From an uncultured Prevotella sp. (GTDB lineage Bacteria; Bacteroidota; Bacteroidia; Bacteroidales; Bacteroidaceae), in contig CALFUF010000077.1 of assembly GCA_937916405.1 (NCBI GenBank), forward strand, positions 1 through 22,528: a stretch of 22,528 nt of DNA, read 5' to 3'. The notes under the pieces are model-generated. The model was not told where the DNA came from, made no database searches, and was given only the letters and a program-made list of their open reading frames with translations. Of the stretch, positions 6,738 through 13,447 are shown piece by piece (the first letter of the stretch is position 1; each line of letters starts with the position of its first letter). The translations under genes and the position numbers were made by a program.

Positions 6738-6767
6738 GACTCACGAGCTTTGCTCGCTTCGCGAGTC
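6738..6767. repeat. inverted repeat in the 6656-6954 gap
   Basis: GACTCACGA pairs with TCGCGAGTC (8 of 9 bases) around a 12-base loop. It is not followed by a T-run. The rest of the 299-base gap between the toxin and the next operon holds no convincing gene. Confidence 0.3.
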
Positions 6768-6954
6768 GAAGATCTTCCAATTGGGATATGGTCGCTTGTC
6801 AGTTATAAGAAATGGCATAAGGATGCAAGAGACGGCAAACAAGCAGATGCGCATTACCCTGAAAACTGTTCGTCAGATGTTGGACGGGATGAGATAGCGT
6901 ACTAGTAATTTGCAAAATTGAAAATGATGTTATTTTCATTTAACAGTTTGAGTT

Positions 6955-7854
6955 ATGTATTCACACGAAATAGATATATACTTCAAGGAGAAGAAAGAAC
7001 GTAGCGAGAAAATGATAGACTACGGAATCTGGCGAGGAGTTCATTCTGATGACTTGGGATCATGGCTTAAAAACTTTACTTCAGATGAAGAACGTTTTTT
7101 CGCTGCATGTATATTGGACTGGCTTGTTTATCGTAATGATGAACATGTAGTTTCAATGCTATATGATCTTCTGACGAAACACCTTCATAATCAGTGGCGA
7201 CTGGATGGAAATCCTCTGTACAATGAGGAGATAAATCCGTTAATTATGGCAAGGAGTAAATGGAATGACCCTGGATTTCGTTATGTGACGGCTGTAACAA
7301 AGAAGGATAAGGACACAAAAAGCGGATATCATATAGCCCGATATCTTAACCAGAAACTGGAAGTCTCAACAAATTGGAATATCAAAAGTACGGAAATAGA
7401 TGTTGCTTATCAAAATGGGATTAAGACGTTTCTTTTTGCAGATGATATTATTGGGACGGGAGAACAAATGAACAATGTCCTCTGTGAAGCAGGTGTTGGC
7501 AACTATAGCGATGTATTTGTCTATGTTGCAGTATGTGCAGCACATGAGGAAGGAATTAGAACGATCCATAAGAGTTTTCCATTTGTGAGAATACTCTATG
7601 CTGAATTAATTCCTAAAGATTCAAGCGTCTTTATTCAGTTCCCAACCGCTGAAATGGGATTTGAGAATGCTGAAGCCTTAAAGTCTTGGTATATTAACTT
7701 TATGAGGAAAAATGGTGTGGACGAAGCTAAGTCACTGGGGAGAGGAGACCTCGGTTTGGTATATGCCTTTGAGAGCAATGTGCCAAATGATAGTTTGCCT
7801 TTGCTTTACTATGAGAATGATAAACTGAAACGACTTATGCAAAAAAGAGGATGA
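6955..7854 (+). CDS. phosphoribosyltransferase-like protein (PRTase-CE type)
   Basis: A 299-residue protein with a type I phosphoribosyltransferase fold signature: strand KTFLFADDIIGTGEQM with the acidic pair Asp163-Asp164 and the Gly167-Thr-Gly169 loop, the PRPP-binding motif. An upstream KKDKDTKSGYHIA segment may form the pyrophosphate loop. The N-terminal 110 residues are helical (DYGIWRG, EERFFAACILDWLVYR) and unlike nucleotide-salvage enzymes. It resembles the PRTase-CE group described from bacterial conflict systems (named from memory). It is first in a four-gene operon, with its stop one base before the ATG of an ORC/CDC6-like ATPase. The substrate is unknown; it may act on a nucleotide or be a sensor that has kept only binding. 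No strong promoter is seen upstream. Confidence 0.75.
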   Translation: MYSHEIDIYFKEKKERSEKMIDYGIWRGVHSDDLGSWLKNFTSDEERFFAACILDWLVYRNDEHVVSMLYDLLTKHLHNQWRLDGNPLYNEEINPLIMARSKWNDPGFRYVTAVTKKDKDTKSGYHIARYLNQKLEVSTNWNIKSTEIDVAYQNGIKTFLFADDIIGTGEQMNNVLCEAGVGNYSDVFVYVAVCAAHEEGIRTIHKSFPFVRILYAELIPKDSSVFIQFPTAEMGFENAEALKSWYINFMRKNGVDEAKSLGRGDLGLVYAFESNVPNDSLPLLYYENDKLKRLMQKRG

Positions 7855-7855
7855 T

Positions 7856-9772
7856 ATGTTAAGTAGTGAAATAACGAGAAATAGAGCAGAAGAATACGGA
7901 TTTGACCTTAACGGAGAATTCGTTATTCCTCCATATTACCCGAATCTAAAGATGTTGGAGTCGGAAAAACCTAATATTATAGAAGGAGGTCGGGGTAGCG
8001 GAAAAACCATGTTGATACGTTATCTGAGTCATGCAACACAATTTTCAGAAAAGAGGGGAGCGATTCCTGTCGATGCTTATAAACGCATAGGCATTTATTG
8101 GAAGATGGACATTTCTTTTGCTAGTATCATGAATGCAAGAGGAGCAGAGGACGATTTATGGATGCGTGCTTTTATAAACATGGGGGCTTTGATATTAGCA
8201 TCAGAAATCATAGAGAGTCTTTTTAATATTTGTAAGATAAATGCTGAAGCAAAATCGTATATTGTAGGGATAGATTTTTCTGGATTGAAGGGGTTTGATG
8301 CCGATATTCCTTCAGAATTGGACAATATTGGAAAGTATCTTCACAGGAAATACATTAGATTCCAATCGTTGGTTAGTAACTTCAAGAAAGTAGATGAACC
8401 ATTGTTTTATCCACTGCCATTTGTTGATGAACTGATAAATATAATAAAGAGTCAAGTCCCATTGCTACGCGACTCCTACTATTGTGTATATATAGATGAA
8501 TATGAGAATCTTAATCCAACACAGAAAAAAATTGTCAATACATGGCTAAAACAAAGCCAGAAACCACTGGTTTTCAACATCGCAATGAAGCATCAGGCTC
8601 TTGATGTCACAGATACACTTAGTTCTGAAAAAATAGTGGAGGTACATGACTATCGTAAGATAGATTTGGAACTGTTACTTAGTGATAACTTTGCAACCTT
8701 CGCATCGGAAATCTTTCTGATGAAAGTGAACAGATATTTGTACAAGGTGCTAGATGAGGTAGATTATTTGTATAGCTCAGATAATGAGGTAATATCGAGA
8801 AGAATAGATCCAAAATATACTGAGTCTATCAGAAAATTGATTGAAGCTATATTCCCTGCCATTACAGAACGAAAGGTAGCTGAGCTGATTTTGACTGACG
8901 AGACTCTTCGTAACAGACTTTTAGGTAAATTATCATCAGACTTCGAACGACTTGACAAGAACCACCTTTTAGAACAAGTGTTAGATATACATGCCCCAGC
9001 AGAAGCTTTGGTGGTATTACATGCCCTTTTAAACCGTGAGAAGGTTAATGCAGATGATGTAGTGTCGGAACTAAAAGGATATTGTGAGAAGCAGTCACCT
9101 ATATATTCAGAATGGGTTCATAATAACCTTTTCGGATGTATCCTTAATTTTTATGCGGGTGGTAATAGAAGGTGTCCGCTGTATTCTGGTTATGATACTT
9201 TTGTTACGATGTCAAAAGACAATATCCGGCACTTCCTAGAATTGTGTTATACCTCTTTGTCGCACTCAGATGATTTGAACGAACTTCATAAGGTTAGTTT
9301 GGATGATCAGTTGGTTGCGGTTAATTATGTGAGCAAGAACATGCTTAAAGAAATAAAACAATTCGGTCCACACGGAAACATGCTCTATATATTCTCAATG
9401 AGGCTGGGAAATCTTTTTGGAGAGTTGAGAAAACGAGACAGCCAGAGTGAGCCAGAGCAAAATCAGTTTAGTGTTAAAGGAGGCATGACTGCGGAGTGTG
9501 CACAAATATTAAGGGAATTAGTGAAATGGTCAGTATTGTATGAAACAAAACTGACGAAACAAAAAGGGCTTGAAGTGGGAGAGGAATACCAGCTAAATCC
9601 AATTTATTCGGCATTCTTCACGATTAGTTTCAGAAAGAAGAGACGGATTGAGCTAACCGCAGAGGATGTTGTGAAGTTGTATAAAGGGACTGAGGCAGAT
9701 TATAAGCATATTATCAGGCGAATGACACAGAGATTTGCAAAACCTGATCAATTGGATTTGTTTGAGAAATGA
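7856..9772 (+). CDS. ORC/CDC6-like AAA-family P-loop ATPase
   Basis: A 638-residue ATPase. Walker A is GGRGSGKT with Lys50 and Thr51; Walker B is YCVYIDEYENL with Asp214 and Glu215, followed by NIAMKH, a plausible sensor region. FVIPPYYPNLKMLESEKPN just before Walker A suits the group annotated as ORC-CDC6 family AAA ATPases of defence loci. The C-terminal 350 residues are mainly helical, without a recognised domain. No nuclease motif is seen. One base separates it from the PRTase-like gene and it overlaps the next gene by the four bases ATGA, so the gene order and probably the stoichiometry are fixed by translational coupling. It likely acts as the NTP-driven switch or DNA loader of the system; that role is inferred. 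Confidence 0.78.
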   Translation: MLSSEITRNRAEEYGFDLNGEFVIPPYYPNLKMLESEKPNIIEGGRGSGKTMLIRYLSHATQFSEKRGAIPVDAYKRIGIYWKMDISFASIMNARGAEDDLWMRAFINMGALILASEIIESLFNICKINAEAKSYIVGIDFSGLKGFDADIPSELDNIGKYLHRKYIRFQSLVSNFKKVDEPLFYPLPFVDELINIIKSQVPLLRDSYYCVYIDEYENLNPTQKKIVNTWLKQSQKPLVFNIAMKHQALDVTDTLSSEKIVEVHDYRKIDLELLLSDNFATFASEIFLMKVNRYLYKVLDEVDYLYSSDNEVISRRIDPKYTESIRKLIEAIFPAITERKVAELILTDETLRNRLLGKLSSDFERLDKNHLLEQVLDIHAPAEALVVLHALLNREKVNADDVVSELKGYCEKQSPIYSEWVHNNLFGCILNFYAGGNRRCPLYSGYDTFVTMSKDNIRHFLELCYTSLSHSDDLNELHKVSLDDQLVAVNYVSKNMLKEIKQFGPHGNMLYIFSMRLGNLFGELRKRDSQSEPEQNQFSVKGGMTAECAQILRELVKWSVLYETKLTKQKGLEVGEEYQLNPIYSAFFTISFRKKRRIELTAEDVVKLYKGTEADYKHIIRRMTQRFAKPDQLDLFEK

Positions 9773-10671
9773 ATATTGTAATGGAATATGGTTCTACAGA
9801 TAAAGAGATTACTCAAATTAATTGGGACTTTTCTTTCTGTGGTAGAAATATTGATGAGCGGAGCTGTTTTGCCCTAGAGTTTGCAAAGGTTCATTCGCAG
9901 AAATGTGTGGAAGTATGCTATGATGCCAATACTTTCATGTTGAACTTTGACAATTCAGAAAGTTGTATAGCAGACGATGTGGAGGATTTCCTTCGTGAGA
10001 AAGGTCTTACAAAGGAAATCTCCGTGTTGTTAGAATGTACAACATTGGGGGTATCTGAAATGCTACTTCTGATGCAGGCGCTTAAGGATATTGGGGTGGT
10101 AAGGTTTGATGCTTTATATCTGGAGCCCAAACATTATACTCACAAACCAAACTTCAGAGAAAGACACCACTTTGAGCTATCGCAATCGTTTGATGGTTTC
10201 ATTGGCATTCCTGGTCATGCAATGGCTTTTGAACGCGGAGATAGAGTGATAGTGTTATGTGGTTTCGAGTCAGAAAGAGTGGGAAGTGCATTTGAAGAAC
10301 TGGACATGATGGGTAAAGATTGCAAACTTGTTTTTGGAATGCCCCCCTTTATTATAGGATGGGATAAAAGTACATATACCAACCATATCCCTGTGATAGA
10401 CACCAATGGGATATCAAAAGAGTTTTATTATGTCGGAGCCTCAAATCCTTTAGCAGTTTATGATAAACTATCAAGAGCGTATATTAGCTTGGAGGATAAT
10501 CAAAAATTGTTTATTCTGCCATTTGGCACCAAACCGATGGCACTAGGCGCCTGCTTGTTTAAGGTGCAGAATAGAGCCGATAATCTTGCGATTTTATATG
10601 ATCATCCAGTAAGGAAAATGGGAAGAACCACAGAGGTCTCTAAATGGAACCTATACAGAATTATTCTATGA
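9769..10671 (+). CDS. uncharacterised Rossmann-like protein of the PRTase/AAA operon
   Basis: A 300-residue protein I do not recognise. It alternates hydrophobic strands and helices (ISVLLECTTLGVSEMLLLMQA at about 85-105, RVIVLCGFESE, KLVFGMPPFI, KLFILPFGTKPMALGACLF). The last motif, strand then P-x-G-T-K-P-M-A-L-G then helix, recalls the GGTKxM signature of some CARF-type ligand-binding domains, but the resemblance is short. No nuclease, protease or TM signature is seen. The C-terminus (RKMGRTTEVSKWNLY) is basic. It overlaps both neighbours by four bases (ATGA at each end), so it is clearly a working component of the operon. Sensor, effector and specificity subunit all remain open. Confidence 0.65.
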   Translation: MNIVMEYGSTDKEITQINWDFSFCGRNIDERSCFALEFAKVHSQKCVEVCYDANTFMLNFDNSESCIADDVEDFLREKGLTKEISVLLECTTLGVSEMLLLMQALKDIGVVRFDALYLEPKHYTHKPNFRERHHFELSQSFDGFIGIPGHAMAFERGDRVIVLCGFESERVGSAFEELDMMGKDCKLVFGMPPFIIGWDKSTYTNHIPVIDTNGISKEFYYVGASNPLAVYDKLSRAYISLEDNQKLFILPFGTKPMALGACLFKVQNRADNLAILYDHPVRKMGRTTEVSKWNLYRIIL

Positions 10672-11864
10672 TTAAGCACTCGCAGTATTTTACAGAAACG
10701 TTGTTGGCAGAATCATTGATAAAGCTCATACAAGCAGAGAATGTAGAGCGGATATTGGATTTGGGAATAGGAAATGGCTCCTTGTCACTTGCCGCAAAAA
10801 GAAGATGGAGTAATAGTGTTATTGATGCCGTAGATATAGATCAAGATATATGTCGTCAGTATGAAACCTCTGAATATCAAGATGTCAATGTTAAGTATGG
10901 AGATGTGTTGAGTTTGGAAGGTACTAAACACCTTGTCGAAGGTGGTTATGATCTCGGTTTGTGTAATCCTCCTTTTTTCAAGATAAAGAAGAACGATAAT
11001 TATAATGAATTCTTTATTCAGGCTAATCTAACAGGTTTGTCGACCCTTAAGAATCTATCTGCTGATGTCGTGTTTATTGCTCAAAATATTAAATTTCTAA
11101 GGCCTGGTGGATTCCTTATGGCTATTATTCCTGACGGATTGTTGACACGCCATGACTATTTGCCTTTTCGTGAAACATTAGTCAATAATGTTCAAATAAC
11201 GCATGTTATACAATTTCCTGATAAGGCATTTTTGCGTACTGAGGCTAGAACACACGTACTTTTTATTACTAAGACGAAGCCTAATATGAATTTGGTGCCA
11301 ATCTCTTTAATGAATGAAGATGGTACAATCGTAGATACAATTAGGGTAAGTCGAAATAAGTTGCTCGGTCGGATGGATTATTCATATCTTAAATGGCAGG
11401 CATCAATGATTGACAGAACTGTAAAAGAGAAATCAAACTTTTTTGTCCCAGATTTTAAAATAAGTAGAGGCTCTTTGTCATATAAGGATTTGCGAAAAGC
11501 AAATACCATATATTTGCATTCTAACTCGTTTAGTGATCATGACGATATTGTAGTTGATGAAACCGCTGAGGAAAACACAGACACAGGTAAGTGTGTAGCT
11601 AGAACTGGTGATTTCGTTATGTGTAGGGTTGGAAAACGATGTGTTGGAAAAGTCGCATACATAAAACATGGTTCTATTACGTTGTCTGACTGCGTGTATA
11701 AGATAGAAATTGCCAAACCATATATTGAGATTATGAGGAGTATTTTATTTAGTTCGAGTTTCAATGATTGGGTTCAACATTCTTCGCATGGAGTGTGTTC
11801 CAAGGTAATTAGTAAATGTGACTTGGAGAATTATTTAACAAGTATGTTGAAGGACTCTTTTTGA
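10668..11864 (+). CDS. N6-adenine DNA methyltransferase with target-recognition-like C-terminus
   Basis: A 398-residue class I SAM-dependent methyltransferase. Motif I is ILDLGIGNGSLSLAA (Asp31, Gly33, Gly35, Gly37), the acidic SAM-ribose motif is AVDID (54-58), and the catalytic NPPF is at 100-103 after GYDLGLC, which marks gamma/Eco57I-type N6-adenine methylases. The C-terminal 150 residues (GDFVMCRVGKRCVGKVAYIK, then LSDCVYKIEI, then SVF-like helices) resemble a type I HsdS target-recognition half-domain, so methylase and specificity are probably fused. The start at 10668 gives an ATGA overlap with the previous gene; an ATG at 10644 in the same frame is an alternative. It closes the four-gene operon and probably marks self DNA. 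Confidence 0.82.
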   Translation: MIKHSQYFTETLLAESLIKLIQAENVERILDLGIGNGSLSLAAKRRWSNSVIDAVDIDQDICRQYETSEYQDVNVKYGDVLSLEGTKHLVEGGYDLGLCNPPFFKIKKNDNYNEFFIQANLTGLSTLKNLSADVVFIAQNIKFLRPGGFLMAIIPDGLLTRHDYLPFRETLVNNVQITHVIQFPDKAFLRTEARTHVLFITKTKPNMNLVPISLMNEDGTIVDTIRVSRNKLLGRMDYSYLKWQASMIDRTVKEKSNFFVPDFKISRGSLSYKDLRKANTIYLHSNSFSDHDDIVVDETAEENTDTGKCVARTGDFVMCRVGKRCVGKVAYIKHGSITLSDCVYKIEIAKPYIEIMRSILFSSSFNDWVQHSSHGVCSKVISKCDLENYLTSMLKDSF

Positions 11865-11893
11865 ACCAAAACTCAATGTGGCAAGTATGTTTG
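11861..11893 (+). promoter_or_regulatory. Bacteroidota promoter for the 11940-12960 genes
   Basis: TTG at 11861-11863 (with the T before it, TTTG), a 22-base spacer and TATGTTTG at 11886-11893 fit the consensus. The -33 element lies in the stop region of the methylase gene, and the next ATG is at 11940, so the downstream genes can be expressed separately from the operon. Confidence 0.55.
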
Positions 11894-11939
11894 GTGCAGA
11901 TTATTATTCTGCGGAGTAGACGTAATAAAATTAAATTCA

Positions 11940-12098
11940 ATGAAGAATAGCATACCACCTATAAATGAGGAGACTGACTATCTTAACAAAAATGAGCATG
12001 AGATATACTGTGTTGGTGACTGGGTTCAGAAACGCATAGGTTGCAAAATGCTGCCTGTAAGGTTTACTGCAATCAGGCACGATGGCGCAATTCATTGA
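11940..12098 (+). CDS. small ORF of unknown function (52 aa)
   Basis: A 52-residue ORF placed 46 bases after a good promoter match and overlapping the next gene by 17 bases. It has no recognisable family. The middle and C-terminus (YCVGDWVQKRIGCKMLPVRF) are protein-like in composition, with two Cys and several aromatics. It could be a small leader gene of the TIR operon, or a fragment of something larger. Kept because of the promoter spacing and the overlap. Confidence 0.35.
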   Translation: MKNSIPPINEETDYLNKNEHEIYCVGDWVQKRIGCKMLPVRFTAIRHDGAIH

Positions 12099-12324
12099 TA
12101 AAAACATTCTGAAAAATGCAACTATTAAGCGATGGCCTATAGACTACGGAGTCTGGGCAGAAAAGATAAGAGAAGCAGCGAAGAACTGGGGATATAAGGA
12201 TTTTAGAGAAACGGATGATGTCTGCTACTTCGACCCAGGCTTTGACTATAAACAGTTTCTTGATGGACACGAGACATTCTGGCAAGCATTGCAAGACAAA
12301 TTGAATGCTCTTGTCAAATACTGA
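12082..12324 (+). CDS. hypothetical protein, 80 aa, upstream of TIR gene
   Basis: An 80-residue acidic/aromatic protein of unknown family, rich in Trp, Tyr and Phe (RWPIDYGVWAEKIREAAKNW, then VCYFDPGFDYKQFLD). Its predicted helices and high aromatic content suggest a small folded protein. It overlaps the small ORF before it and ends five bases before the TIR-domain gene, so it may be the partner, regulator or inhibitor of that protein; this is inference from spacing. No TM segment or signal peptide. Confidence 0.5.
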   Translation: MAQFIDKNILKNATIKRWPIDYGVWAEKIREAAKNWGYKDFRETDDVCYFDPGFDYKQFLDGHETFWQALQDKLNALVKY

Positions 12325-12329
12325 AGGAA

Positions 12330-12960
12330 ATGAACTCGTTTGTTAATGGAAAGACTGGTGAAATGAATCCTCAGAATAACACTGTCGAGGGAGATTCTTT
12401 TCAAAAAGAAAAGGGAGATGCAATTTATATATCTTATCCTTGGACGGTAATGGAAGAAATTGACAGTCTGTGTGGTGTGCTTGAAGTTGCAGGTCTACAT
12501 TATAAAAGGGATATTAAAGACTGTTCATACAGACAGAATATACAATCGTTTGAGGAGGAAATAGGGAAAGGTGCTAAGGTGTTGGCTTTCATTAATGATG
12601 ACTACATGAAGTCAATTAACTGTATGTACGAGTTGGCTTGTGTATTCCAGCGTGGGAACGTTGAAAACCGTTTGTACCCAATCGTTAACATTACAGGGGC
12701 CAGGGGAATAGATATACAGAAAAAACTATACGACTTCCTGGAATGATGAATATCAAAGAAGGCTGATTGCCCTGAATAAACTTCCCTCGGGAGTGAGCTT
12801 GCAAGTGATAGAAGAACTGTCTGATTGTGACACAATAATACGGGAGTTACCTAAGATAGTAAGTTATATTACTCAGGTAAATACGTTAAATTACGAAAAA
12901 TTGAGAGAGAACGGGTATGAAAGGCTTGTTAAAGAGTTAGAAAAGAATAATAAGACGTGA
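12330..12960 (+). pseudogene. TIR-domain protein, disrupted by a +1 frameshift
   Basis: The first frame (12330-12746, 138 residues) is a TIR domain: strand AIYISYPWT (31-39), KRDIKDCSYRQNIQSFEEEIG (59-79), VLAFINDDYMKS (84-95), then NCMYELACV, where Glu101 sits at the position of the NADase glutamate. It stops at TGA 12744-12746. The sequence continues in the next frame from about 12739 (WNDEYQRRLIALNKLPSGVS and onward) to TGA 12958-12960. Deleting one C in TTCCTGG near 12736-12739 joins them as YDFWNDEYQRRL and gives a 209-residue protein. TIR proteins of bacterial defence systems deplete NAD+. Either the gene is inactivated or this is a sequencing error; the TIR core itself remains open. 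Confidence 0.75.
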
Positions 12961-12976
12961 ATAGTTAATTGTAGGT

Positions 12977-13207
12977 ATGACGCAAGACGAGCGGTGGTTG
13001 ACAAGATATCAGGAGGTGGTGACGTTTATTGAAACCAATAAGCGGAATCCTTCGAAGCACCGGATTGAGGAGCATGATATGCTCAATTGGTTGAAGGCGA
13101 ATCGGAAGGTGATGAATGCTGGGAAGATGAAGCCTGAGAGAGTGGTGAAATTCAAGGAACTGCTTGAACTGTGTGAGCAGTATAGGAGGAAGAATCAGTA
13201 CGAGTAG
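12977..13207 (+). CDS. helicase-associated-domain-like small protein
   Basis: A 76-residue basic protein with the pattern of a single helicase-associated (HA) domain: W-x(3)-Y near 7-11, FIETNKRNPSKHRIEEHD, then MLNWLKANRKVMNAGKMKPE and a final helix. HA domains are small three-helix units thought to bind nucleic acid, found repeated at the C-terminus of some superfamily 2 helicases. Stand-alone copies are common in Prevotella genomes as far as I recall, with unknown function. It lies 16 bases after the TIR gene and marks the right edge of the accessory island. Confidence 0.65.
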   Translation: MTQDERWLTRYQEVVTFIETNKRNPSKHRIEEHDMLNWLKANRKVMNAGKMKPERVVKFKELLELCEQYRRKNQYE

Positions 13208-13357
13208 ATGTCTGAGGGTTGATGTCTGAAGCCTGAAAGCTGAGGGCAAGAGGAAAATGGAGGAATGTTAGCAGCGTCTGCGCAGTTAGCGTGGGCGCTG
13301 TTGTTGTTAGTATACAACACTAAATTGTTGGGGGAATAGTGAGAAAAGGCAAGAAAT

Positions 13358-13366
13358 GGGGGGGGG
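13358..13366. repeat. G9 homopolymer upstream of dehydratase promoter
   Basis: Nine consecutive G bases, 48 bases upstream of the -7 element of the following gene, in an otherwise A/T-rich spacer (13208-13447) that holds no gene. Tracts of this length are prone to slippage. Confidence 0.6.
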
Positions 13367-13413
13367 TAAGTAAAAAAATAGGAATTAAGTATGGAGATAT
13401 GAAAAATTTTGTT

Positions 13414-13421
13414 TATTTTTG
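13414..13421 (+). promoter_or_regulatory. -7 element (TATTTTTG) of polysaccharide gene
   Basis: TATTTTTG matches the TAnnTTTG consensus 27 bases before the ATG at 13448. The -33 position reads ATG rather than TTG, so the upstream half is weak. Confidence 0.55.
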
Positions 13422-13447
13422 CAAAATCGAATAATTGACGTGATGCG

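Noticed and set aside
6723..6905. 60-codon plus-strand frame after the toxin
   Set aside because: Contains the 6738-6767 inverted repeat and has no recognisable protein pattern or ribosome binding site.
6955..11864. Classical restriction-modification system
   Set aside because: No PD-(D/E)XK, HNH or type I R-subunit helicase signature accompanies the methylase; the ATPase lacks SF2 helicase motifs.
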